Made by a program: the position numbers and the translations under genes
Source: Acanthornis magna
Lineage: Eukaryota; Chordata; Aves; Passeriformes; Acanthizidae
DNA length: 64,000 nucleotides
NCBI GenBank assembly: GCA_036785705.1
Contig: JAWUZG010000176.1
Location: forward strand, 1 to 64,000
Reading direction: 5' to 3'
Notes under the pieces: model-generated
What the model saw: only the letters and a program-made list of their open reading frames with translations
The model's database searches: none
What the model was told of the DNA's origin: nothing
Shown here: piece after piece, positions 38,931 through 48,700 of the stretch
Layout of the letters: the number at the start of each line of letters is the position of its first letter
How positions within the stretch are numbered: position 1 is the first letter of the stretch

Positions 38931-40129
38931 CACTGCTCCACTCTACTGTCGTAGAGAGAGTTGATGATACACAGGAAATCTGCCTTAGTGGAGTGATACA
39001 GAATATATATCGCACAACACAATACAGATGTAAGCCATACAAAACCTTTCACCTGAAATGAAGGTCACTTTTTGGTCCCTTTTGTTTTGAGATAAAATGA
39101 GGGATTTTTTTTTTCGACATCTGTGTTGCCACACCCTGCATTTTTCCCTGAGCTTAAAGAGGATCCTCCTGAGCATCTCATTCATCTGAGGCTAGCACAT
39201 GGACTGAGAGCTGAAAATACAACTAAGGCCAACACAGTTTTCAGTTAAATGGGGAGGAGCTTTATAGATTTGATTTTATTTAAGCACCAACCCAAACAAT
39301 TTGTTTAGCTTCTGCCCAGAATGATCCCCTCCTCTTCTCTCCAAGGTTTTGCCAATACTTTGAGCTGGCTCTGTAATGTGTCATGGCAGTGCCTGCATGC
39401 CTTGATCCTACACTTTCTTTTTAAATCCTCAGGGACAAGTGTGAATAAAAAATCCCTGTGTTGTGACCTGAAGAATTTGTGCTCTCTTTAGTGTGTTGAA
39501 GAAAATTGCCTTAGATTTGAAACTGGAATGCAAAGGATTTCAGATAGTTAGAGGCATATCCACTTCAGGCTAGCTCATTGATCTCAAGTCAGCTGTCGTT
39601 ACAGAATTCTGCAGAAGGGAATGATGTCTAGTTACAGAAGTCCTTAAAGCGTCAGTGTCCTGTATGTCAGAGTGCATAGTGCAGCCGACAACAGAAATAC
39701 AGAAGAGAGCCTGAATTGTGGCAGGACTTTGGATGAATGGATGTCAGGGACAATCAGAGAAAAACCTTGGAAGTGGCTGGAAAGGGCACAGCAAGAAGTG
39801 AAGTCCAGAGCTGGGAGCATGTGGATGAAGAGTTGTCTTCTAAGGGTAGTCATGATCTCAAATTCTGCCCGAGGATTTCTTGCTTCCCAAATAATACTTA
39901 TTAAGCTCCTGCTTGTAGATGGAGTGTTTGTCCGACAAACAGGATTTCTTTCCTCTTTGCCCTTTCTTATATTTCTGGACAGTTATTTATTGGGGACCTT
40001 CTTGCTGGGCCAACAAAGTTGAAATTGAGAAAATAAAAAAGCTGTTCCTCTCATCTCAGCTTGTTCAAGTATCATTTAAATCTTCATTGTCTTTCTGAAG
40101 ACTTAGACACTAAACAGCAGAATGGCACA
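38931..40129. other. non-coding DNA upstream of the 40-kb gene
   Basis: No LTR or CR1 is recognised. A 116-codon frame at 39672-40022 lacks domains and splice support. Base composition changes sharply to GC-rich near 40130, where the gene's promoter begins. Confidence 0.4.
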
Positions 40130-40158
40130 GCTCGGGCGTGGCCCTGTATGACAGTGGC

Positions 40159-40233
40159 CCATTGTGATGCAGTGCCCTACAAAACAGAGGCCATTGTGAC
40201 ACGGGGCCATTGTGACAGTGAGGGTATTTAAGG
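40159..40233 (+). promoter_or_regulatory. promoter with triple CCATTGTGA and TATA-like box
   Basis: Three copies of CCATTGTGA lie at 40159-40167, 40191-40199 and 40207-40215. TATTTAAGG follows at 40225-40233, 10 bases after the last copy. CATTGT is the core bound by SOX-type HMG proteins, so SOX control is possible but not shown. Transcription would start near 40255-40262, leaving a leader of about 80 bases before the ATG at 40342. LTR promoters in this window use a very similar TATTTAAG box. Confidence 0.55.
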
Positions 40234-40341
40234 AGCAGAGAGCCCTGGGGTTCCCAGTCCTAGGAGAGCAATTCTCTCAGGAGGCAGCAGCTCTCCAGGG
40301 TAACACCGGCAGGTCTGTGGCAGAGGACACCGAAAACAGCC

Positions 40342-40377
40342 ATGGAGGAGGAGCAGCCAGCAGCAGAGCCAGCACAG
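40342..40377 (+). CDS. first coding exon of the repeat-protein gene
   Basis: An ATG at 40342, about 85 bases after the predicted transcription start, opens 12 codons (MEEEQPAAEPAQ). They end exactly at a perfect splice donor, CAG/GTGAGT (40375-40383). The exon ends in phase 0. The intron of 180 bases (40378-40557) finishes with a good acceptor (TTATTGTGTCTTTCTAG), and the next exon is open in the matching frame. The context before the ATG (CAGCC) is a fair Kozak sequence. No transcript evidence is available, so the start is inferred from promoter spacing and phase agreement. Confidence 0.55.
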
Positions 40378-40557
40378 GTGAGTACCATGTTTGCATCAGC
40401 TTCCCTGAGCAGGGATGCAGGTGCAGGGACAGGCCACCAGCACTAAGGGGAACAGCAGGACCAGGCAGGGCTGACCGTGCGTGTTGAGTGCCACCAAAGC
40501 ACTTCATGGCTGTGGGGGCACGGGCCTGTTTTGAAGGAGGTTATTGTGTCTTTCTAG

Positions 40558-42465
40558 AGGAGGCCTTCAGAGGAGCCACACAGGAGCTTCCGGGCCCACG
40601 GCTCCTGGGAAGCCACCCTGCCACAGCAGCAGGATAGCCTGCAGGGCAGAGAGCCATGGAGCCAAGGACAGGGCTCCTCCCTGAGGCGCTCCGGGGGGCT
40701 CCGTGACACACCTGGGCAGGTGAGTGCCAACACCAGAATGGCATGGCCTGCGACAGCAGAGGATAGGGCCACAAGCCTCCCATGGACGATTGACTACACT
40801 GCACCAGAGCAGTCACGGCTGACACGTAGGAGGTTCGCTGTGGGCACCATAGACAATACTGTGATACTGGAGCAGCTGGGAGCCCAAGCTTCAACCAGTG
40901 AGTCAGTGGCCTTGACCGAGGCGCAGGAGTGTGAAGGCGCCGTTGGTCCATGGCTGTGGGAGGAAAAGCAGTGGGAATATGGCCTTGATTTTGAGCTCTC
41001 TGAGGAGGAATGGGAAGATGCAATACACGCAGATCTATGGCAAAGGACAAATGACATCGGGTCAGCTCCTGCCCATCCCCTCGTCAATTCCTTGGGCCTG
41101 GAGGGCAGCAAAGACTTCTACATTGGTCCCAAGGAAGGTCCCAGCTGCCCCACAGATGAGAGAACAATACCAATGGCCACACCAGAAGGATCTCAGGAGC
41201 AGGAATGTCGATTGGATGAAGACCATGAAAGAGAAGATGGCACAGCCATTGTCACCCCAGCAGCTCAGGAAGAGCCCTCTTTGGTGTGGGAGCTGGTAGC
41301 AGCTGGCCCAGAACCAGGCCAGGCCCACTCCTGCACAATCCCTTTGTCTGCATTCCTGGATGCCCTGTTTGAAGGGAACCAGATGTGGCATAGGAAGTCA
41401 ATGAGTGTTCTAAATGCCTTAACTGCTGCCCAAGACAAAGGAGAGCAAAAGAGGCAGCAGCCAGCAGGCTGCAAAGAGGCTATGCCAGAGGGAGCCCAGT
41501 CTGCCAGGGCTGAGGTCCTGGGCAAGGAGGAACCTGTGAAACAGGGCCCTGGCCAGCAGCCGCAAGAAGAGCTGGACCTGCAACTGAGCCTGAAGGAAAC
41601 AACAGAAGAAGGAACAGATGCAGGATGTGCCTTCAGATCTCCTTCCCCCACAGTCATCGATGCCCTGGCTCGGGAGCGACGGATGTCCTTCATCAAGAGT
41701 GTCCCAAGGGCTCTGCCAAGGGCCTTCAGTGCAACACATGGGGCAGGAGAGCAGGAACAGCAGCCACCCATATCCTGTGCACTGGATCTGGAGGCAGCTC
41801 AGCATACCTTCAGTGAGTTCATGAGCAAGGCTGCAATTTTGATCCAGAGACCCAACAGGCAGACAGAAGAGCAAGAACACAGCACGGATGCAACACGGGC
41901 AGTAACAGGCAAAGCAGCAGGGGCAGTGAGGCCGGGACATGTGCCACACAGCCCCACAGCTGATGATGGCCCGGCTCTCCCAGACATAGGCCAGTACATC
42001 CCAGATGAGATCCTGAGCAGAGCTGTTATTGTGATCCAGGGATCTGAGGAGCACACGGAAGAACAAAGGGATGTGGAACAAGGCCCTGACGAAGGGATGA
42101 GAGTAACAGCCCCAGCAGGAGGGGCAGAGAGCCCAGGACATACCAGGCACAGTTGCACAGCTGATGCTCCAGTATTTCTGGATGCAAAAGACTACTATCA
42201 GACAGAGGTAGTTAAAAAGGCTGTGCTTGTGGTCCAGAAACCCTTTGAACACCCACAGGAGCAGCAGGACCAGGAACTGAGCCCCGAAGAATCAATAGCT
42301 GCAGAAAGACCTGCAGGACATGCCCAAGGCCAAGCACATGAGACACACATCTCCCCACCTGATGCTGTGGTGTGGGTGGATGCAAAAGACTGTTATCGGA
42401 CTGAGGTTGTTAAGAAGGCCATTCTTATGACCCAGGAACCATTCAAATACCCCGAAGAAGAGTAG
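40558..42465 (+). CDS. long exon: acidic protein with 64-66-residue repeats
   Basis: It opens in frame right after the acceptor ending at 40557 and stays open for 635 codons to TAG at 42463-42465, far beyond chance for this length. With exon 1 the protein is about 647 residues. It is rich in E, Q, A and P and has no signal peptide or membrane segment. The second half is a tandem repeat. Units have a linker (E-E-Q, then often G-H or G-Q-A-H, then D-A) and a core like SRAVIVIQ, KKAVLVVQ or KKAILMTQ. The core Q codons lie at 41845, 42037, 42235 and 42433, so the spacing is 64, 66 and 66 residues. More diverged units (FLDALFEGNQ, VIDALARERR) lie before these. The cores resemble decayed IQ motifs (KAAILIQRPNRQ is closest), which bind calmodulin in other proteins. 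I do not recognise the family. A second CAG/GTGAGT at 40717-40725 could mark another intron. The first in-frame ATG without exon 1 is at 40738. Confidence 0.6.
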   Translation, partial: RRPSEEPHRSFRAHGSWEATLPQQQDSLQGREPWSQGQGSSLRRSGGLRDTPGQVSANTRMAWPATAEDRATSLPWTIDYTAPEQSRLTRRRFAVGTIDNTVILEQLGAQASTSESVALTEAQECEGAVGPWLWEEKQWEYGLDFELSEEEWEDAIHADLWQRTNDIGSAPAHPLVNSLGLEGSKDFYIGPKEGPSCPTDERTIPMATPEGSQEQECRLDEDHEREDGTAIVTPAAQEEPSLVWELVAAGPEPGQAHSCTIPLSAFLDALFEGNQMWHRKSMSVLNALTAAQDKGEQKRQQPAGCKEAMPEGAQSARAEVLGKEEPVKQGPGQQPQEELDLQLSLKETTEEGTDAGCAFRSPSPTVIDALARERRMSFIKSVPRALPRAFSATHGAGEQEQQPPISCALDLEAAQHTFSEFMSKAAILIQRPNRQTEEQEHSTDATRAVTGKAAGAVRPGHVPHSPTADDGPALPDIGQYIPDEILSRAVIVIQGSEEHTEEQRDVEQGPDEGMRVTAPAGGAESPGHTRHSCTADAPVFLDAKDYYQTEVVKKAVLVVQKPFEHPQEQQDQELSPEESIAAERPAGHAQGQAHETHISPPDAVVWVDAKDCYRTEVVKKAILMTQEPFKYPEEE

Positions 42466-42860
42466 GAGCACAAAGGAAGCATGGATGGTACAATAATCTG
42501 GGTATTTGCTTTGATGACACAGACAAGAGTGTTTGTACCGTCACTGTAAACTTCCTTCAGGAGAAAACCTCCATACTGTTCCATTTCCTTTTGTGAACTG
42601 ACCATTCTCAGTGTTCAGTGTTCATGACTGTCAGAACCACGCTATTCACCAAGCATCGGAGTCACACCCCTGTCCACGCTTGCAGCCCCCACACTCCACC
42701 TGCCAACTGAAAATCAATGTGGCATCGTGAGAGCCATGTTAATAACACCCTGTGTGTCTCTCCAACTCCTTCCTTCTTTTTCTTCCTTTGCTTCTGCCTT
42801 TTCTGTCTCTTAGGGCCTTTTTCTTTGGTTTTCCTTATCAATAAACACTTCACAAGTGTA
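42466..42860 (+). other. 3' untranslated region of the repeat-protein gene
   Basis: About 395 bases from the stop to the expected cleavage site. The first part (to about 42600) is unremarkable. A strong pyrimidine tract covers 42758-42835, just before the poly(A) signal. The later part probably belongs to the LTR ending at 42941, so the transcript's end is likely of retroviral origin. Confidence 0.45.
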
Positions 42861-42941
42861 ATATTGATCTAATGTTTGTGTCTAATTTCATTTTAGGAAT
42901 CTGGTAAGATTCCTCCCCCCATCTCACGTTGGGATGGGACA
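42600..42941 (+). mobile_element. ERVL LTR, 3' part; left border unknown
   Basis: The right end is defined by the TGGGATGGGACA end at 42941, four bases before a tRNA-Leu primer-binding site. About 80 bases separate the poly(A) site from this end, a normal U5 length. The left border cannot be set. I see no TATA box between 42466 and 42840, whereas one stands at 40225, upstream of the ORF. The LTR may therefore be a fragment that starts near 42600, or it may start before 40159 and contain the whole ORF. No second copy of this end occurs in the window. Confidence 0.5.
42840..42845 (+). terminator. poly(A) signal AATAAA
   Basis: The hexamer sits after a long pyrimidine tract, and G/T-rich sequence follows ('aatgtttgtgtc' near 42871-42882). 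It is the first good signal after the ORF stop and would end its transcript near 42860. Confidence 0.65.
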
Positions 42942-42945
42942 TCTT

Positions 42946-42964
42946 TGGTGTCAGAAGTGGGATT
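42946..42964 (+). other. retroviral primer-binding site for tRNA-Leu
   Basis: TGGTGTCAGAAGTGGGATT is the exact complement of the 3' end of vertebrate tRNA-Leu (…AATCCCACTTCTGACA plus CCA). The match is 19 bases in a row, beyond chance. Use of tRNA-Leu is the feature that gave ERVL its name. Its place four bases after a CA-ending block marks the boundary between a 5' LTR and a viral leader. Confidence 0.85.
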
Positions 42965-43600
42965 GGACCAAGACAGCCAACCAAAGAGCAGAGCATAACA
43001 GAAAATTAAATCCCCTAAACAAGAATAAAAAAACCCCAAAATGTGCCAGCTTAAATGATCAGTGTTATTCACAGGCTAATATTTATGGTGGTGATTATCA
43101 AACCAAGAGGAAAGGCAGGGGGCGGTCCTTCACTGGTTCCTTAAGGAATATTTTCACTTTGCAGACATAAGCCTGTCACAACCTAAGACGGGGCTTGGAA
43201 TCAGGCACATTTAGGAGCTGCCTGTTGTACTGCACTTATGGATGTCATTTGCTGCGCTGGAGGAGCTGCAGGGTGAATGCTGGTGAATACTGTGTGGTGG
43301 ATACTGTTTCAGGCTCAGCATTCTGTATATCTGCACACAAGATCTGCACAGGAAATTCAGAGGTACCAGATGATACCCAAAAAAGTTCATCATCATGATT
43401 ACAATGACCTGGCTAGTGCAAGATTGTTCTCCTGAACACAGCCTGGCATTCAGAGCTGCCCAATGCATAATACAACGGAGGAAAAGAAGGAAAGTTCTAA
43501 TGAAGTATGGCAGGCACAATGTTGAAAATTAGACAGTCCCTTAAACATGGGATAAGAATATCTTAATTTTTTAAAAATTAAGTTGACACTTTTACCTCTA
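42965..43600 (+). mobile_element. ERVL leader and decayed internal region
   Basis: The sequence after the primer-binding site should be leader and gag. It has no long open frame or recognisable gag or pol motif. The 67-102-codon frames on both strands here lack domains. No matching 3' LTR is seen in the window. The provirus is broken, and where its remnant ends before the next LTR at 43621 is not clear. Confidence 0.5.
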
Positions 43601-43620
43601 AAGCTTTCTAGATGTCAGCC

Positions 43621-44050
43621 TGTGTTGTGGTATCTGAAACTTTCTCGGAGGAACCAAGAGGTCAAAAAGCAGCAACACGCTGGTAAGTCAACCCTGAGGT
43701 ATGAAATAACCTCTGAGGTTGGTTGGGTGGTCTCTTCCTAGTTATGCTAATCCTCCTATGCTGATTGGTTGTTGTTGTATCACTGACTCCGCCCTCCCTT
43801 TCTCCCCATTGGATTATTGTTTTACTCCCTCACCTTCTCCCCAACCCTACTGGCCTTTGACCCCTATATCCATGGTCACTAAGGGTGGTTCTGCCTCTTT
43901 TGCTGCTGCATCCCTTTGGGAATAAATCCTCTGAATCTCCACATGGTTGAGCCCTCTGAAGTTCTTTTGTCTCTGGTAAACACATTGAGCTAAGTCAAAG
44001 GCTCTGCAGTGTGTGTGTGACTGTGCAATACACCAGCACGGGTGATAGGA
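43621..44050 (+). mobile_element. probable ERV LTR
   Basis: It starts TGTGTTGTGG. It carries inverted CCAAT boxes (GATTGG near 43763, CCATTGG near 43807), a TATAT box at 43865-43869 and the poly(A) signal AATAAA at 43921-43926. U5-like text follows ('gagccctctgaagttcttttg', 'ggtaaacac'). It differs from the other LTRs in the window. The right end is uncertain. It faces the minus-strand LTR at 44380-45255. Confidence 0.55.
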
Positions 44051-44379
44051 AAGGTCTGCTTGCACATTGTTGAATGCATTGGCTGGAAGGATCTGTCCGG
44101 GAATAGAGACATTCTTGGAACATGCAGAGACCAAATCTCACCCCACCACCACCCAGCGTTAAGCCTGTGGCAGGATGCTCTGCCTAAGCCTGGATATTGC
44201 AGCTTGAAATTAAATCATATATTTATATGCTCTCAGTGATGAACTGAGCAAGGAGGGCCTGCTGTTCAGTGATGCATTGAGCAAGTAGGGTCTGCTTGTC
44301 AGTGAGAAGATTGAGCCAAGATGATCTGGTGGTTTTAGTGTTGAAGAATGCTGAGGCCTCCTTGACCAACTGTCCTGTC

Positions 44380-45255
44380 CTGCTGTAAAAAGGGGGAGTT
44401 GGGAAGGATTCTCTTTAATAGATTTCTTGGACAAAAAATAAAGTGCAAACATGGCAATATTGTGTCTGAGAACTGTTTATTGATAAAGAAGGGTAAGTGT
44501 TCCTACCAAAGAGGACAGAGAAAGGAATAAAGAGGGAAAAAGAGAGACCAAGAGAGAAAGAGAATACCAGACAGATCGTTACCGCTGGACCCTGTGTGCC
44601 CTGTCAGCGAAAGCTCAGCGAATGGAGTGTGTGTGCTGCAAGCTGAGATGAGTTCGTGTGGCTCTTGTGAGCGGCTGGGCACAATTTCCAAGCAGCAGCA
44701 GCAGCTGCGTGTCCCTGCCGTGGGTGAAGAACAGCCTGCCGTGGCCACGGGCACGCTCGGGGAGCAGCTGCGGCTGGCAGGCTCGGGGCGCGGCTCTTGG
44801 CAGCGGCAGCGGCGGCTGCTCCGCCGGGGAAACAGCAGAGCACGAGGCTGTGGCGGCCACGGAGCTGCCTCGGGGAAACGGCAAAGCAGTGCAGGACAGG
44901 GGCGGACAGGGAACACAGCCCGGGAAGAAGCAGGACCACAGAAGAAAAAAAAAAGTGAGGTGGGGGGAGGCCCAAGCTGATCCTCCAGGTGAGCCCCTGC
45001 TCCCTCCAAGAAACCCAAAGAAAATGGCCATGGTTGGGTCACAGTTCACTGCTTTTATGTGCTAGGGCTCCTCCTATAGCATTATTTCCCCTGTCATTTT
45101 TTCTCGATCATCTTGGGCTGCCCCACCAGCAAGAGTTTGGGGGGATCGCTTGCAGACTAATAGTGGAAGCTTTCTCTGCCCTGATTGGCTTCCAGATGAA
45201 GCCTCCCCAGGGACAGAACTCCCAGTATGTGTACCACCCCTAAAATAATTTTTCA
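44380..45255 (-). mobile_element. probable ERV LTR with CpG-rich body
   Basis: On the minus strand it starts TGAAAAATTATTTTAGGGG at 45255. The TATA-like ATAAAAG lies at 45053-45059 and the poly(A) signal (TTTATT on plus) at 44476-44481. The part between, especially 44660-44930, is very GC- and CpG-rich, unlike anything nearby. Open frames on both strands (up to 179 codons) reflect this composition and carry no domains. The inner end near 44380 is a guess from TGCTGTAAAAAGGGGG, and no target duplication was found. Confidence 0.5.
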
Positions 45256-45582
45256 TCTCGTGTATAACATATGTTGAAGCATAAAAAAAATCATATTGAT
45301 GTCTCTTACCAGCTATCAGACCCACTGCAAGGACATGCAGGGCCCTGATACGGAGAATCAGAACTGTTGAGCAGAAGAAACCAAAGAGCTGATTATATCT
45401 TTCTCAGAAAAAAAAAAAAATTGCTGAGTAAGCCTGGTAACATGTAGTCTGAAAATATATATGACTGACAGTCAATAAATTAATGCTGTAAAACCCCAGT
45501 TCCACTTTTTCACAGTGAAAACTTCTAACATACCTCCCTAAGGTGTGCGAAAATCCTTCCCTTGAGTGCAGGCGCACCTCCT

Positions 45583-45650
45583 AGAGGCTAAGTGAAAGAT
45601 TTGCCCATGGTAGTTGGTATGTGTGAGTAACATCAATCTCTATTCAGGAA
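45583..45650 (+). repeat. ancient dispersed repeat, copy 2
   Basis: It aligns with 38017-38080 over about 65 bases, with a 3-base gap and scattered mismatches. The shared text includes GAGTAACATCA. The two copies suggest an old dispersed family, possibly with a MIR-like core. Confidence 0.4.
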
Positions 45651-45703
45651 TTGGTTTTGCTAGCCTTAGTACTTTAACAGTGCTTCAACAGTGCTTCAAA
45701 AAT

Positions 45704-45729
45704 AGTGCACTATAGTAGTATAGTGCACT
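45704..45729. repeat. perfect 11-bp inverted repeat
   Basis: Arms AGTGCACTATA and TATAGTGCACT enclose the loop GTAG. Two imperfect copies of CAGTGCTTCAA lie just to the left. Confidence 0.85.
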
Positions 45730-48700
45730 CACCTATATACTTACCTATACTGATTGGTAAGTAATTCTGATTAAAGATTTTTTTGGTCCAATCACTGCCA
45801 TTATTGTAAGAGTTTTAAATAAATTATATATATATATATATGTATATACCTATATATATTTATAATTTTTCGTCCTTAATCCTGTTGGACAAATGAGTAC
45901 GAGGGTTGTATTACAGCTGTGTAATCATTCAGGCATAAAGCATTGACTAAGTCTGGGGCTAGGATTAGCTTGAGATGCACCTTGACTCTTCTCTGAGGAG
46001 TTTAGGTACCAAGGGGTTTCTTTCTGCTCTTCATGTCTCAATGAAAGGTCTTCTCTAGCAATCTTTGACTGATGCACCCATTCTGCTTGCACCACAGAGC
46101 TGTCCAAGTCTGACACTGGTTTTGCCTAATGTGGTACAAAATCTATTTGTCTCAGACCATTGCAGGATCCTAATTCCAAAGCAGTCAAGTTAGTCAGCTG
46201 GGGAGTCTCACGCTTAATTGCAGGTCTGTAACACAGGAGTGATCCTAGACAAGCATTAACCGTTTGACTTTCTGACTACAAGAAAAGCCTTTCTGATTTT
46301 TTGGTAAGATCCTAAAGGTGTGAAAACCAGCACCTGACTACAGGCAGGTCACATACTAAAGCAAAAACTTCTTCTTCCCCATATTGATAAACATTCCTGT
46401 CACATACGTGTTTGCAATGTTGTCATCTGCCTAGACTGTCCACAGAAAATAAAACCATACGAAATAGAACCTGAACCTTCTGTAACCTGAGGTCATACAG
46501 TGCACTTAAATGACCTGTTCATCCAGTAAAAGATGGGAGATCTGAAATCTCGCTTACTCGTTGTGAGGAGGATAACAAATATATCAGTAAAACACAAGAA
46601 TTTATGGTTAAAAAACCACAGTGGTTAAAAATAATGCTCCACGTAGCAGTTACACTTGCAAATATTAGTACAGTAACAAGCTTTTGAGAGAAAAAGCTTG
46701 CAGAAACAGATAACTACAGTTAGTCTTACTTTCCTAAAGAGAAAAAGAGATTAGCTCTGTCCTTAAACAAGAGAAGAATTTTAGATTGTACCAAAGGGTT
46801 CTTTATACCATTGATCATTGAAGCTTGTTATATGTATGAGGGGGTGTCATATATTGCATATAGCAGTGGGAGGTGCTGAGGAGACCACAAAATCAGAGCA
46901 ATGCATGTCCTGTCACTAGAAGGAACATGACTTGCATCCACATTCAGGATGTATGTCATCATTTGAATAATTACAAGAAAAGGAATGATGAGAGTCTTAA
47001 ATCTTAACCACTGAAATATTACTCTCTTTGAAGTACAAGCAGATAAGCCTGGCACACAGTATTTTCATTGGTGGGCAGCTGCTCTTACTAGTCAAAATGT
47101 AAGATAAAAAAAGTTAGTGCCTTTTTTTTACCTGCTCCTTGATAGGCACAATTTTACAACCATTTGTGTCTGAAGCTGTTAGAAATAAATCTGTAAGTAT
47201 ACAAGTGTACAGCTTATGGTTTTTTTTTTTTAAATTATCTCTCTGCTTAATTTTTAACAGGGTTAAACCTGTCTTGTTGCAGAGATGTCCTTACATTGCC
47301 CAGAGAAAGGCTAGTTATGCTGAAAGGGGAATACGGCCTGACAACTTCATTTATCCATAGCATTTAGACAGGTGATTTGGCAGACCAGAAGCTATTGCTG
47401 CATCTCAAGCAGCTGCACTGGCAGGAGTATTGAGCTCCCTTGAGCTAGTTCTCAAAGCCAGTGGTGTGTTTGCATCACGGTTTACTTTTCATGTCTAGTG
47501 TGTACCAGGCCAAAAGGTTCCCTCATTTGCTGTCTCCTCTCATGCTTCCTATTCAAAAAGGATTCTAGTACCTCAGGAAGCTTGTGCCGCTCTTGCTGCC
47601 AACTGATGGACTTAGCTCTTGTCCCTCTAGATGTTTCCCATGTGCCAGTTGGATATACGCTTTCCACTTACCCGGGGACTGGTTTCCAAATCAAAAATTG
47701 TGCATTGTGCTAGAGCATGGTGTTAACATCAGGGCACTGCCTCTGGTGCTATGAACAGTCCTTTCTCTTCTCGTGTTTCTGCACTCCCAGTGATCCTGTC
47801 TTTTGCATGCCAAAGGCTGCTGGGACAGCAGATATCAGGGGAACCAAATGATAATATGGAACATTTGGAGAGAAGGATGATTTGGAATACAATTTATTTT
47901 TGGTCTTGACATTCATATAATAAAGACAAATTGCTCAAAGTGTTCAAGTACTTATTTAATACAGACAAGTTTACTTGTGTATAGTTTTCTTGAGAAGTAA
48001 ACAACATAATGTGCCTCATTTGAGTCTGAGCTGTTAGGGTGATACGCTAAAACTGTGACACTCATACACAATACAGAAATCCCTACCAGAAGTGTGAGGA
48101 TACTGTCCCTTACAAAACAGAAAATCTTAGGACATAACTACAAGGGTGAAACCACTGTGGAAAGATTTAGGAAGGACTCAGCTAAGACAGTAAGCATAAA
48201 TTGAAGATGGTTGGTTAAGATGATTACATTATCTGCTTGCATACTCTGGGAGCAAATAAATGGACATCAGTTTGATTGCTGGATCTCTGAACCACTGATA
48301 AGTTGTTTAAGTATTAGGCTAAATAAATAGTAAGAATGTGTATTCCAGGCTGTATGATTGTTCCTCAAAAGTAATGTGATACACTCAATTCAGGATTCCT
48401 TAAAGTCTCAAATTATTAAAATTATATGATAACTTATGGTTCTGAACTGGAAAGTTGTGTGTAGTGGAAGTTCAGATGGTTCTCTCTATATAGCTTGTGA
48501 AGCATTGAATATAAAGACTGATTAATTCTTGACATCACAGTCAGTAGAACCTGACTTAGTCCACTTGGAGAGACAGATAATACTTGCTCAGTTTAAACTT
48601 CACACCCTAAGCTTTAAAAGGCAGAGAGCAGAACCCCTCTTGGTGTACCTGTGGTTACATTTGAGAGAGGAGGGGAATGAAGAGGTTGTAAAAAGTCTCA

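Noticed and set aside
40720..40722. GTG as start of the 581-residue frame
   Set aside because: Eukaryotic genes rarely start at GTG, and this GTG is the GT of a splice donor consensus. An upstream ATG with a phase-matched intron fits better.
41419..42252. 277-codon open frame on the minus strand opposite the repeat gene
   Set aside because: It mirrors the GC-rich, repeat-bearing plus-strand exon. It has no promoter, splice or poly(A) context of its own.
44503..45065. Open frames of 123-179 codons on both strands
   Set aside because: All overlap the same CpG-rich LTR body. High GC content alone lowers stop frequency, and no domain is seen.
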